DNA of 64,000 bases from Mycetocola_B reblochoni (GCF_003667525.1 NZ_RCUW01000002.1:1-64000); one strand, 5' to 3'. Shown: positions 16,201 through 24,860, numbered from the stretch's first letter. The notes: a model not told the origin generated them from the sequence alone. Program-made: numbers and translations.

Positions 16201-16258
16201 CCACGACCGGCACCGCCCCTCCCCCGATGTGTCGAGGGAGGGGCGGTGCCGGTCGTGG
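16201..16258. terminator. Bidirectional terminator between the MurE-like gene and the FKBP gene
   Basis: A perfect 23-bp inverted repeat (16201-16223 with 16236-16258) and 12-base loop start five bases after the ligase stop and lie between convergent genes. Confidence 0.85.
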
Positions 16259-16260
16259 GG

Positions 16261-16298
16261 AGCGTCGAGCGTCGGCCGTCGAGCGTCGAGCGTCGGCC
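16261..16298. repeat. Short direct repeat after the terminator
   Basis: Two copies of a 17-base unit (16261-16277 and 16282-16298) built from AGCGTCG steps, separated by GTCG. It lies between the terminator and the FKBP stop and has no visible function. Confidence 0.7.
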
Positions 16299-16305
16299 CC
16301 CCCGA

Positions 16306-17238
16306 TCAGGCGGTGCTGCCGAGGATGTCCACGACGAACACGAGGGTGTCGTCCGCGGTGAACGCAGCGCCCTCGGGGACGGAACCCTCCTGGTAGTTGT
16401 CTTCGCCCGGCGGGATGACGACGATCACCTGCGAGCCGACCGTCTGGCCGACGAGTGCCTTGGAGAAGCCGCCGATCACGCCGTCGGTCGGGAACGACAT
16501 CGGGCCCCTGCCCCAGCTCTGGTCGAAGATCTCGCCTGAGGCCCAGACCACGCCCTGGTACTGGACCGTGACGGTGTCGCCCTCGGCGACGGTCGCGCCG
16601 TCGCCCTTCTTGAGGACGCCGATCTCGGTCTCCGTCGGCGGGTCGGCGTCCGGGATCGTGATCGTCGGTGCGCCGGAGTCGTCGAGCGTCACGGACGGAA
16701 GCGACGGGTCGACGTCCTGCGGCTCGCCGTCCGCCGCCAGGGTGGTCTTCCGCACCAGGTCGAGCACGCCGACGAGCGGCTCGTCGGCGTCGACGCCGAG
16801 CTGCTCGCTCCCCGTCGTCCCGAACGCGTCATCGGGGGCGATGACGGCCAGCACCCGCGAGCCGATCGTCTGATCGACGAGCGCGTTGGCCAGGCCGGGA
16901 AGCAACTGCTCGGGGTCGGCTGCGAAGGTGACAAGGCTGTCGTCGGTGTACTCGTCCTGGCTGACGACCGTGCCGGTCGTGGCGGACAGCATCGTCAGGT
17001 GCACGTCGACGGAGTCCCCGCTGGCGACGGTCTCCCCGTCACCGGTGATGAGCGTGCGGTACGCGCTCTCCTCGATCTCGAGGGGGGCGTCGACGGTCAC
17101 CTCGGGTGCCGCGCCCCAGTCGCCGGTCACGGTGACCGCGTCGAGCGCGCGATCGGTCGGGGATGAACTGCAGGAACTGACCGTCAGGGTGACGGCGGCG
17201 GCCATGGCTAGGGCCAGGAGTGGAGTCGCGCGGCGCAC
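16306..17238 (-). CDS. Two-domain FKBP-type peptidyl-prolyl isomerase lipoprotein
   Basis: A 310-residue exported protein. The signal peptide ends in a lipobox VSSC with Cys23 as the lipidated residue, followed by a Ser-rich linker. Two FKBP-like domains follow, about residues 50-165 and 200-308. The C-terminal one is well conserved (GDTVTVQYQGVVWASGEIFDQSW, GFSKALVGQTVGSQVIVVIPP), while the first has lost several active-site aromatic residues. It probably assists folding of proteins outside the membrane. GTG 17238 has AAGAGAG six bases upstream. It is convergent with the MurE-like gene and divergent from the acyltransferase gene. Confidence 0.93.
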   Translation of the reverse strand: MRRATPLLALAMAAAVTLTVSSCSSSPTDRALDAVTVTGDWGAAPEVTVDAPLEIEESAYRTLITGDGETVASGDSVDVHLTMLSATTGTVVSQDEYTDDSLVTFAADPEQLLPGLANALVDQTIGSRVLAVIAPDDAFGTTGSEQLGVDADEPLVGVLDLVRKTTLAADGEPQDVDPSLPSVTLDDSGAPTITIPDADPPTETEIGVLKKGDGATVAEGDTVTVQYQGVVWASGEIFDQSWGRGPMSFPTDGVIGGFSKALVGQTVGSQVIVVIPPGEDNYQEGSVPEGAAFTADDTLVFVVDILGSTA

Positions 17239-17353
17239 AGTGCTCTCTTTCGTTGCGGGTCGACCTCAAGGGTCGCACGGTCGGGGGCGACGCGTCGAAC
17301 GCAGGACACCTCGGAGGTGTGCCGACGACGCGGGCTCGCCCGGCGGGCAACGC

Positions 17354-17404
17354 CCCGGGCCGTGGCGCACCGGCCCAGGCCGTGGCGCACCGGCACGGCC
17401 CGGG
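17354..17404. repeat. Direct repeat inside an inverted repeat, divergent promoter region
   Basis: A 17-base unit occurs twice with a 20-base period (17358-17374 and 17378-17394), and the pair is enclosed by an 11-bp inverted repeat (17354-17364 with 17394-17404). It lies in the 233-base region between the divergent FKBP and acyltransferase genes. The rest of that region holds only the TACCCT box of the acyltransferase and no gene. Confidence 0.7.
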
Positions 17405-17458
17405 CTCGGCCTCCGCCGTGCTCCCGTGATCATGCTCCGGTGCGCATACGTCGTCCGC

Positions 17459-17471
17459 TACCCTCGTGCGA
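17459..17471 (+). promoter_or_regulatory. Leaderless promoter of the acyltransferase gene (-10 TACCCT)
   Basis: TACCCT at 17459-17464, seven bases, then ATG. This spacing also decides against the in-frame GTG at 17466, which would lie only one base after the -10 box. Confidence 0.6.
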
Positions 17472-18230
17472 ATGACCACTGAAGACGACGACGTGTCGGT
17501 CACGCGCGCCACGCGACCCGGATTCCTGTACTGGCTCGGCCGCACCCTCCTCATCCCGATCGTCCGGCTGTACTACCGTCCGATCGTTGTCGGCTCGACG
17601 AACGTGCCCCGCGAGGGCGCCGTGATCCTCGCGAGCAACCACCAGTCCTTCATCGACAGCATCGTGATCCCCGTGCTCGCCCCCCGGCCGGTGCGCTTTC
17701 TGGCGAAGGACTCCTACTTCACCGGCACCGGGATCTCCGGGCGTCTGAGTTCGGCGTTCTTCCGGGGGATCGGCGCCGTCCCCGTCGAGCGGGGCGCGGG
17801 TCAGGCCGCGCAGGCGGCGCTCGACACGGGGAAGGCCCTGCTCGACGACGACAACGCCTTCGCGCTCTACCCCGAGGGCACCCGCTCGCTCGACGGACGG
17901 CTCTACCGCGGTCGCACGGGCGTGGGCTGGCTCGCGCTGACGACGGGTGCGCCCGTCGTCCCGGTCGGCCTGATCGGAACAGACGAGTTGCTGCCCGTCG
18001 GCGCGAAGCGGCCGCGACGCGTTCGGGTCACCGTGGTGTTCGGCGAGCCGATCGACGTCAGCGGGCACGGGCCCGCGTCGAGCGGACGGGCGAGAAGACA
18101 CGCGACCGACCAGATCATGGATGCGATCGCCGAGCTCAGCGGACAGGAGCGCGCGGGGACGTTCAACGAGGCTCCCCCCTCGGGTGCGGCCGAACGGATC
18201 GGCCGTGTGCTCCGTCCGGAACGGCTCTGA
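17472..18230 (+). CDS. 1-acyl-glycerol-3-phosphate acyltransferase family protein (PlsC-like)
   Basis: Transfers an acyl chain to lysophosphatidate or a related acceptor at the membrane. The 252-residue protein has the catalytic NHQSFID (H57, D62), a FFRGIGAVPVERG motif, YPEGTRSLDG near residue 134 and PVVPVGLIGT. A hydrophobic segment at residues 18-35 would anchor it. The acceptor is not certain: actinobacteria carry several paralogues, some acting on mannosides or menaquinone-linked lipids. It is transcribed alone. Confidence 0.93.
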   Translation: MTTEDDDVSVTRATRPGFLYWLGRTLLIPIVRLYYRPIVVGSTNVPREGAVILASNHQSFIDSIVIPVLAPRPVRFLAKDSYFTGTGISGRLSSAFFRGIGAVPVERGAGQAAQAALDTGKALLDDDNAFALYPEGTRSLDGRLYRGRTGVGWLALTTGAPVVPVGLIGTDELLPVGAKRPRRVRVTVVFGEPIDVSGHGPASSGRARRHATDQIMDAIAELSGQERAGTFNEAPPSGAAERIGRVLRPERL

Positions 18231-18264
18231 CGGGCTTCGTCGCCTCTCATCCCCCGGTCACGCC

Positions 18265-18306
18265 GGGCTCAGGGCTCAGGGCTCAGGGCTCAGGGCTCAG
18301 GGCTCA
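18265..18306. repeat. Heptanucleotide tandem repeat (GGGCTCA)6
   Basis: Six perfect copies of GGGCTCA from 18265 to 18306. The copies form the end of the OsmC gene and the region after it. On the minus strand each unit carries a TGA, and the gene stops at the TGA at 18290-18292. As 7 is not a multiple of 3, a change of copy number inside the coding part would alter the C-terminal residues. Confidence 0.9.
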
Positions 18307-18766
18307 GGGTCGTGGCCTCATGCCGTACGGGGAACGCCACCGAGTTCGCGATGAAGCACATCCTGTTCGCGTCCGCGTGCGCCTCGGCCGCGGCGGCGGC
18401 CATGCTGGCGGCGGCGACGGTCACGGTGGGTCTGAGCACCGCCTCGGTCACGCGACCTGTTCCGTCCGGCTCCGTGAGCATCGTCGCGCGCGCGGCGTCC
18501 GTGTAGGAGACGACGACGACGCCTCGTCGTGTCGCGGCATGCAGGTAGGACAGCAGATGGCACTCGCTGAGGGCGGCCAGGAGGAGTTCCTCTGGGTTCC
18601 AGCGCGCCGGGTCGCCGTGGAAGGCGCGGTCCGCCGATGATGGGATCGGCGGCTTGCCGTCCGCGGTGAGCAGCAGCTCGCGCCCGTAGTCGCGGTACCC
18701 GGAGGTCCCGCTTCCGCGATTGCCCTTCCATTCGACGGCGACCGCGTAGTGGTGGGATCGGCTCAT
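18290..18766 (-). CDS. OsmC/Ohr-family protein
   Basis: A 158-residue protein of the thiol-dependent peroxide-reducing OsmC superfamily. The two conserved cysteines are present, C69 in ALSECHLLSYL and C137 in RMCFIANSV, together with the active-site Glu/Arg surroundings (GRELLL). It may detoxify organic hydroperoxides, or it may belong to the OsmC branch of unknown role. Its last residues (LSPEP) are encoded by a heptanucleotide repeat and differ from the normal end of the family. It is divergent from the asparaginase gene. Confidence 0.92.
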   Translation of the reverse strand: MSRSHHYAVAVEWKGNRGSGTSGYRDYGRELLLTADGKPPIPSSADRAFHGDPARWNPEELLLAALSECHLLSYLHAATRRGVVVVSYTDAARATMLTEPDGTGRVTEAVLRPTVTVAAASMAAAAAEAHADANRMCFIANSVAFPVRHEATTLSPEP

Positions 18767-18837
18767 GGGTCAAGGGTGGCACAGCCGCAGCGGTACGCTG
18801 AATGGCGTCCCCGCCCGCACCCCACCCCGGAGTTACC

Positions 18838-19845
18838 GTGCCTGATGTCTTCCTCGCCGCCGATGCCGAAGAGCTCGCGGTCGTGACCCGCAACGACTTC
18901 ATCGAGTCGCGCCACCTCGGCTCTGCCGTGGTCATGTCCCAGCACGCGGACGTCATCCGACGGGTCGGCGACATCGACTCCCCCATCCTTCCCCGGTCCT
19001 GCATGAAGCCGTTCCAGGCGATCGCCGTCATGAATGCGGGGGTGAACCTCCGTTCCCTCGCCGCCGTGCTTGCCACGGCCAGCCACGCGGGAACCCCCGC
19101 CCATGTCTCGGTGGTTCGGAGCATCCTCGCCGAGGCCTCGCTGACGGAGGACGCGCTGCAGTGCCCGGCCGACCTGCCTGCGGACCGCGCCGCACGCGTC
19201 GAGGTCCTCAGGGATGGTGGCGGCCCCTCCCCCGTGTACATGAACTGCTCCGGCAAGCACGCCGCGATGCTGCTGGCCTGCGTTCGCAACGGCTGGCCGA
19301 TCGACAGCTACCTGGACCCCGAGCACCCGCTCCAGCAGCAGATCCTCGACACCGTCGAGCGGTTCACCGGCGAGCGCCCCGTCGCCAGCGCCGTCGACGG
19401 GTGCGGCGCCCCGGTGCACGCGATGAGCCTTCGTGCCCTTGCGCGGGGCATCGCCCGCATCCGAACCTCGTCGCCGACCTCACCGTTCGCCCTCTACCGC
19501 AACGCGGGGATCTTGGTCGACGCCGTGATGAGCAACGGCTGGGCCATCGACGGGGTCGGGCGGGCGAACACCGTCGTCATCGACAGGCTGAGCGTTTTCG
19601 CGAAGCTCGGCGCGGAGGGCGTGATGGTGATGAGCGCGCCGGACGGCACGACGGTCGCGCTGAAGATGCTGGACGGCAGCCTGCGCGGCGCGACGATCGC
19701 CGGGCTGACCCTCTTGGCCGGTGCCGGCGCGATCCCCGCGAGCGACATCGACACCGTCCGCGGCGAGCTCGGGCTCGATGTCCTCGGCGGCGGGGTCGTC
19801 GTCGGCACGGTGCGGGCGTCGGAGACGATCGCGCTCAACCGCTGA
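18838..19845 (+). CDS. Asparaginase, Rhizobium etli type (asparaginase II family)
   Basis: Hydrolyses L-asparagine, or is a related serine amidase. The 335-residue protein has the family motifs SCMK (Ser54, Lys57), CSGKHAAML near residue 137 and DGCGAPVHAMSL, which form the Ser-Lys and zinc/Cys site of this class. It is unrelated to the common bacterial AnsA/AnsB type. GTG 18838 has GGAG six bases upstream. An ATG at 18802 in the same frame would add 12 residues, but it lies only two bases after a TACGCT box at 18794-18799. Its 3' third is overlapped on the other strand by the run-on end of the FtsK-like frame. Confidence 0.9.
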   Translation: MPDVFLAADAEELAVVTRNDFIESRHLGSAVVMSQHADVIRRVGDIDSPILPRSCMKPFQAIAVMNAGVNLRSLAAVLATASHAGTPAHVSVVRSILAEASLTEDALQCPADLPADRAARVEVLRDGGGPSPVYMNCSGKHAAMLLACVRNGWPIDSYLDPEHPLQQQILDTVERFTGERPVASAVDGCGAPVHAMSLRALARGIARIRTSSPTSPFALYRNAGILVDAVMSNGWAIDGVGRANTVVIDRLSVFAKLGAEGVMVMSAPDGTTVALKMLDGSLRGATIAGLTLLAGAGAIPASDIDTVRGELGLDVLGGGVVVGTVRASETIALNR

Positions 19846-22809
19846 GACGACGATCCGCCGCACGGGGCCGCCGCGTGGAACGACCCACAGGCACCGGTTC
19901 ACCGTGTAGGGCGGCCGCACAGTCCCACCGTTCAGGAGTGGGAACTCGCTCCGTAGCTCCGAGTCGCAGAGCAGGACGTCGGCGTGGGCCCGTCGGCCCC
20001 TCAGCGCGTCCTCGACGCCGATGACCGCCCACCCCCTCGCCCTCATCTCGGCGACGAGCTCGGGGTCCGGCCAGCGGTCCGGGTCCTTGAGCACCACCTG
20101 GACCGTCCCCTCGCAGCCGTCCAGGGCCGCTGCCGCATGCCGCCCGCTCGGCGTGAAGCAGTGCCGTCGTGCCGGCGGTGCACCCGGATCGGTGCACTGA
20201 ACTGGACGACCGCGCCAGACGCCCCTGCCCCGGGGCAGATCGCCCTCGCCGCTCCCGTCCGCATCGTGCGATCCGGCCCGTCCGGGCTCGACAACGGTCA
20301 CGCCGAGCCGGAGCCGGGTGGACACCGCGTCGAGCCCGACGAGCGGTCCTCCGGACCGACGACTGCTCACGGCGACGACCGTGCCGCGCGCCGGAGCGGC
20401 CGCGGCCACCCGGATCAGCCGTTCGATGAACAGCTGCTGCTCGGACGCGCCGAGGCGACTGAGCAGGGTGTCGACGTCATCCATGAGGAGCCGGCGAGGG
20501 AGCGCCTCCTGCTCAGCGATCGCGTGATCGGCCCAGGCGAGCACGTCCCAGGCCTCCTCCGGGGTGCGAGCAGCATCAAGGAACACAGTGCCCGGCCGCC
20601 CGTCATCGAGCTGGCGTAGGACAGCGGTCCGACCGGACCCGGCCACGCCGACGACGAGGAGCGTCCCGTCCCGCTGCGGATCGAACGTCGCGAGCGACCG
20701 TCTGCGCGCATCGTGCTCCTCGCTCATCCCCAGGACCGACCGTGCCGGCCCCGGCACGGAACGGACGCCCGCTGGCCCCCGCTGGCGCTCGACGTCGTGC
20801 GATCCACCACCGCTCTCGGCGAGCCGCGCCAGGTCCGCATGCGTGACCCGTGCCGGAAGCGGGTCGAGCCAGAGCGGGTCCGATGCCGCCCTCGCTCCCA
20901 CATGGGCGGCCCGTGCCATCGCCTCGGAGCGCTGCGCCATCGTGGGGGCTCCCCCGCGGACACGCTGCGTGCTCCCGCCCCGTGCGCACAGGAACGAGCC
21001 CACGGTGTCGAGCCTCTCCGCCCCGCGCACGCCGACGACGGCGAGCGACTCCGCGCCGTCGAGGACCGTCAAGCACATCCGCAGAGCGCAGTTGTTCTGG
21101 ATCCTCGACCGGACCGCGCCGCCCAGGTTCTGTGTACTGACGATCACGTGGATGCCCAGGGAACGACCGCGCGCGGCGAGGTCGCCGAGCACCCGCTCGA
21201 ACACGGGCGATGCTTCGACGGCGGCGACGAACTCGTCGACGACGACGATCAGTCGCGCCGGGCGCTCACCCGACGCCAGCTCGGTGACGTCCCGGACGCC
21301 GGCCAGCGCGCACCGTCTTTCGCGCTCCGCGAGCTCGGAGCTAAGAGCTCTGGCCACCCGGCTCAGGTCGGTGGCGCTGAGGTCGCTGACGAAGCCACGG
21401 CAGTGGGGCAGCCCGGCCAGGTCACCGAGGCCGGTGCCACCCTTGAAATCGACGACGGCGAAGGTGAGCCGATCGGGGCTGTGGCGCACGGCCATCCCGA
21501 GGAGCCAGGTCGTGATCAGCACGCTCTTTCCCGAGCCGGTGGTCCCCACCACGAGCGCATGTGGGCCGTCCCGGACGAGATCGACCTCGACCGCGGCGCC
21601 GTCCGCCCTGCCGACCGAGCCGACCAGGGTCGTGCCGTCGTACGCAGAGTGCTCGCCAGGTGTCCCACCGGTGGGAGAGCCGTCGAGCATCGATCCGGCG
21701 ATCTCCGACGGCGACTGATCGGCGTCGTCCTCGCTCGCACCCCAGCGCGCCGCCCGTTCACCGAGTTCCCTCGCCATCACGGCGAGCTCCCCCGCCGACA
21801 CCAGATCGATGCGGCACGAACGGTCCGGCAGGGACGACGCCGGCGTCCGGTCCCTGCCGAGTGCCGCCGGTATGCCATCGGGCACCGTCTCCTCGACACG
21901 AGTGCGCCATTCTCCTCCCCGGCTCAGCTCCAAGACATGGGTGGTCCCGGGTGGGATCGGCTCACCGACCGCACAGATCACGATACGGAGCGACCGCGCC
22001 CGTTCCGCACCGTCGTGCGCGGGCGTGGGCGGCCCCGCACCGAGAGCCCTGGCCTCGACGACGGAGACGACCACCCCGTCGGCGGATGCGGCGCGCCGTC
22101 CCCGATACGAACGCACGCCACGCGTGCACCCGCCGGCGTCCTCGACCGCCAACAGCGAGGGATGGACCAGGCGGAACGCCCCGGCGATCACCGCCCTGGC
22201 GACACCGTCGGCGACGGCACGCGGTGCGCGGATCGCCACAACGGAGGGCAGCGGCAGCAGGACGGAGCGCTGCCCCCGAGCCGTCGCCCTGCTCCGACTC
22301 GACGAGCCCAGGAGAACCCGCCCGTGGTTCGCGGCCCGGGGTGCCCGGCGATGAACCTCGATGGGTTCCCGCTTCTCCATCCCGACGGGAATCGCGCGAC
22401 ACACGCCGTCCCACTCGGTCCCCCACCCCGCATCGGCTCGCCGTTCCCTCGGCGGTAAGGACGGCGGCGCACCGTCCCCGTGCGAGTCCCGGGGCCGCTG
22501 CTGCCCCCGCCGGGGGCGCTCGCGGCCCAGCGCACGCTGGTCGAGGGCCGAGGCGAGCATTCCGGCAGGCGCCAACACCGAGAGCAGCAAGGACACCGGG
22601 CTGCCAGTGACCGCGAACATCACCGGTCCGATCGCGGCGGACACCAGCATGCTTCGGACCCGGAACCTGGCAGCGCCACGTGCCGGATCGGGCTGCGCCT
22701 GCCGCTCAGCTCCCGGCTCGGACGAGGATGGCTGTGCCGGCCGGGCCGAGAACGGGTCGGAGCGCTCGCCGTGCCGCGCCGGTCGTGTTCGGACGTCTGC
22801 TCGGATCAT
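19480..22809 (-). CDS. EccC-like FtsK/SpoIIIE-type ATPase (membrane anchored)
   Basis: An open frame of 1109 residues. A hydrophobic pair at about residues 54-90 would anchor it. The first FtsK/SpoIIIE domain has Walker A GTTGSGKS near residue 420, FAVVDFKGG and the Walker B LIVVVDEF; a second, degenerate ATPase module has GVAGSGRT near 723 and RLLMDDVDTLL. This order (membrane segment, active ATPase, degenerate ATPase) resembles EccC of type VII secretion, though with fewer modules. The last 120 residues lie antisense to the asparaginase gene and are probably not native, so a stop has been lost or a frameshift lies near 19.85-19.95 kb. No WXG100, EccB/D or mycosin gene is near. A PP2C gene is just upstream. 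Confidence 0.8.
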   Translation of the reverse strand: MIRADVRTRPARHGERSDPFSARPAQPSSSEPGAERQAQPDPARGAARFRVRSMLVSAAIGPVMFAVTGSPVSLLLSVLAPAGMLASALDQRALGRERPRRGQQRPRDSHGDGAPPSLPPRERRADAGWGTEWDGVCRAIPVGMEKREPIEVHRRAPRAANHGRVLLGSSSRSRATARGQRSVLLPLPSVVAIRAPRAVADGVARAVIAGAFRLVHPSLLAVEDAGGCTRGVRSYRGRRAASADGVVVSVVEARALGAGPPTPAHDGAERARSLRIVICAVGEPIPPGTTHVLELSRGGEWRTRVEETVPDGIPAALGRDRTPASSLPDRSCRIDLVSAGELAVMARELGERAARWGASEDDADQSPSEIAGSMLDGSPTGGTPGEHSAYDGTTLVGSVGRADGAAVEVDLVRDGPHALVVGTTGSGKSVLITTWLLGMAVRHSPDRLTFAVVDFKGGTGLGDLAGLPHCRGFVSDLSATDLSRVARALSSELAERERRCALAGVRDVTELASGERPARLIVVVDEFVAAVEASPVFERVLGDLAARGRSLGIHVIVSTQNLGGAVRSRIQNNCALRMCLTVLDGAESLAVVGVRGAERLDTVGSFLCARGGSTQRVRGGAPTMAQRSEAMARAAHVGARAASDPLWLDPLPARVTHADLARLAESGGGSHDVERQRGPAGVRSVPGPARSVLGMSEEHDARRRSLATFDPQRDGTLLVVGVAGSGRTAVLRQLDDGRPGTVFLDAARTPEEAWDVLAWADHAIAEQEALPRRLLMDDVDTLLSRLGASEQQLFIERLIRVAAAAPARGTVVAVSSRRSGGPLVGLDAVSTRLRLGVTVVEPGRAGSHDADGSGEGDLPRGRGVWRGRPVQCTDPGAPPARRHCFTPSGRHAAAALDGCEGTVQVVLKDPDRWPDPELVAEMRARGWAVIGVEDALRGRRAHADVLLCDSELRSEFPLLNGGTVRPPYTVNRCLWVVPRGGPVRRIVVSAVERDRLRRPHRADDDPAAEDIEPELAADGVDVARGDRAGTGQEGQPGDRRAAQAAVQHLQRDRRAVRRAHHHHALRAELRENAQPVDDDGVRPPDPVDGPAVAHHGVDQDPRVAVEGER

Positions 22810-22926
22810 GCCGACGAGCCTGCGTCATCGACCGCCCCATTCCGCCGCGCTGCCCGGGGACCGTGGGATCGTCCCGGCCCTCCGCCGGTGGTGAGGACCG
22901 GCCGATGCCCGCCCCGGTGGGACCCG

Positions 22927-23721
22927 TCAGTCCGACGTCACCATCTCGTCAAGGACGACGACCGACACGTTGTCACGGCCCCCGTTCTCCAGCGCGGCCC
23001 CCATCAGGGCGACCACCGCCTGCTCCGGCGACTCCGCCGCGAGAAGGAAGTGCCGGAGCCCGTAGTCGGTGAGCTCCTTCGTCAGGCCGTCCGAGCAGAT
23101 CAGCCACCGGGAGGCGCGCTCCGGGACCGCGTCACTGTAGTCGGGCACGGACTCGCCCGAGAACCCGACGGCCCGCGTGATCACGTTGCTGTGGGGATGG
23201 TGTTCGGCCTCCTCCGGCGTGATCGCGCCGATGCTCAGCAGCTCCTGGACGACCGAGTGGTCGAGCGTCATCTGGCTGAGCTCCTCGCCGACGAGACGGT
23301 ACACGCGCGAATCGCCGACGTTGAACACCGTCCACGACACCCCCGCCGGCTGGACGGGCGAGGTGTCCGCGAGAATCCCCGTCACCGTGGTCCCGGTGCC
23401 CACGTCGCTCTGGCCGATCTCCAGCTCCATGTCCTCGACGGCCTGGTCGAGCGCGTCCGTGACCGCGTCCCTGTCGACGGGCCGCGGGTTCTGCACGGCC
23501 TCGGACAGCCGGCGCACGACCGCGGCGCTGGCGATGTCCCCCGCCTCATGGCCGCCCATTCCATCGGCGACGACGAACAGAGGGTACGAGGCGAGGAAGG
23601 CGTCCTGATTGACCTCCCTGCGACGGCCGGTGTCGGTCGCCGCGGCCCAGCTCAGCTCGGCGACGACGCCTGCCTCGCCATCCAGGCGCCGCGAGCCCGT
23701 CTCCACATGCAGCTGGGTCAT
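22927..23721 (-). CDS. PP2C-family serine/threonine protein phosphatase
   Basis: A soluble metal-dependent phosphatase of 264 residues. It has all main motifs: VNQDAF near the start, VADGMGGHEAGDIAS (metal-binding DGMGGH), GDSRVYRL, ICSDGLTKEL and GGRDNVSVVVL. It probably reverses the action of a Ser/Thr kinase; none is in the window. ATG 23721 lies after a GAGAGAGG ribosome site; the frame continues upstream to 23760 without support. It lies between the aldo/keto reductase (39 bases) and the EccC-like gene (117 bases) on the same strand, so the three may be co-transcribed. Confidence 0.95.
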   Translation of the reverse strand: MTQLHVETGSRRLDGEAGVVAELSWAAATDTGRRREVNQDAFLASYPLFVVADGMGGHEAGDIASAAVVRRLSEAVQNPRPVDRDAVTDALDQAVEDMELEIGQSDVGTGTTVTGILADTSPVQPAGVSWTVFNVGDSRVYRLVGEELSQMTLDHSVVQELLSIGAITPEEAEHHPHSNVITRAVGFSGESVPDYSDAVPERASRWLICSDGLTKELTDYGLRHFLLAAESPEQAVVALMGAALENGGRDNVSVVVLDEMVTSD

Positions 23722-23760
23722 GCTGTCCTCTCTCTCCTGATGCCGCGGTGCCCTCAGCAC

Positions 23761-24738
23761 CTAGCGGCTCCCCGACGATGCGGCGAAGATCTCACCGATG
23801 TGCGCGGCCTCGCTCGGGTCCGGACGCCACCGCGACGCGGCCGCGTTCTGGGCCGCCTGCTCCGGCGTGGTCGCCCCGGCGATCACACTGCTGAGCGCCG
23901 GGCGGGTCAGAAGCCAGCCGAACGTCGCCTCGAGCATGCTGACGCCGCGCTCCGTGCAGAAGCGCTCGTAGGCGTCCATGGCCTCCCACGGTGCCGAGTC
24001 GAGCAGGTGGGGACGCTGACGCATGATCCGGCTGTCCTCCGGGCCGCCCGTGCGGCTGAACTTGCCGGTGAACAGACCGTTGTACAGCGGGAACCACGGC
24101 AGGAATCCGATCCCGAAGTGCTCGGCGGCGGGAAGCACCTCCCGCTCGGCCGAGCGCTGGATGAGATTGAACTCGTTCTGCGCGCTGATGAAACGCTCGG
24201 TCCCGGACAGGGCCGCGGTGAGCTCGGCTTCGGCGATCTGCCATCCGGCGAAGTTGGAGTGCCCGATGTAGCGGATCTTCCCCTCGTCGACGAGCTCGTC
24301 GAGCGCGGCGAGGGTCTCGCCGATCGGGGTGACCGGGTCGGGGGTGTGCAGCTGGTACAGATCGATCCAGTCGGTACCGAGGCGGCGCAGCGACCGCTCG
24401 ATGGCGAGGCGGACGTATCGTCTCGAGCCGCGCGCACCGTGATTGGGGATCCCGGCATCGATGTCGGCGTGGCCGAACTTGGTCGCGACGACGGCCTCGT
24501 CCCTGCGGCCCCGCAGTGCGGCCCCCAGCAGGGTCTCGCTCAGTCCTGGCTCGACGCCGTACACGTCGGCGGTGTCGAACAGGGTCACGCCCGCGTCGAG
24601 CGCCCCGTGGACGACGGCTCGCGCGCCGGCTTCGTCGTGGCTCTGCGTGCCGCGCCGGCCCAGGTTGTTGCATCCGAGGCCGACAGCGGAGACGATGAGA
24701 CCGGAACGCCCGAGCGGGCGGTACTCCATGTCAGACAT
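23761..24738 (-). CDS. Aldo/keto reductase
   Basis: NADPH-dependent oxidoreductase of 325 residues in a (beta/alpha)8 barrel. The catalytic tetrad is visible: Asp55 and Tyr60 in LFDTADVYG, Lys87 in VATKFG, His131 in LYQLHTPDP. The C-terminal part has the VIAGATTPEQ cofactor region. It resembles the general-stress YhdN/IolS group; the substrate is unknown. The ATG at 24738 follows TAGCCT by seven bases without a ribosome site, so it is probably leaderless. Confidence 0.94.
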   Translation of the reverse strand: MSDMEYRPLGRSGLIVSAVGLGCNNLGRRGTQSHDEAGARAVVHGALDAGVTLFDTADVYGVEPGLSETLLGAALRGRRDEAVVATKFGHADIDAGIPNHGARGSRRYVRLAIERSLRRLGTDWIDLYQLHTPDPVTPIGETLAALDELVDEGKIRYIGHSNFAGWQIAEAELTAALSGTERFISAQNEFNLIQRSAEREVLPAAEHFGIGFLPWFPLYNGLFTGKFSRTGGPEDSRIMRQRPHLLDSAPWEAMDAYERFCTERGVSMLEATFGWLLTRPALSSVIAGATTPEQAAQNAAASRWRPDPSEAAHIGEIFAASSGSR

Positions 24739-24751
24739 GAATCCCAGGCTA
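24739..24751 (-). promoter_or_regulatory. Leaderless promoter of the aldo/keto reductase gene (-10 TAGCCT)
   Basis: TAGCCT (24746-24751, minus strand), seven bases, then ATG. Confidence 0.6.
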
Positions 24752-24847
24752 CTGCGTTGACGGCCCCGCTGTCCTCCTCAGCCGTCACACCATCGCGGCG
24801 GTTCCCATTACCCCTCATTCCCCCGACGGGGACTCCGGTCCCTCACC

Positions 24848-24860
24848 TAGTGTCCGGGCC
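24848..24860 (+). promoter_or_regulatory. Leaderless promoter of the alkyltransferase-like gene (-10 TAGTGT)
   Basis: TAGTGT at 24848-24853, seven bases, then ATG. It lies back to back with the promoter of the aldo/keto reductase, 96 bases away. Confidence 0.55.

Noticed and set aside
18265..18306. CRISPR array
   Set aside because: Head-to-tail 7-base units without spacers. No CRISPR-like repeat-spacer pattern was seen anywhere in the window.
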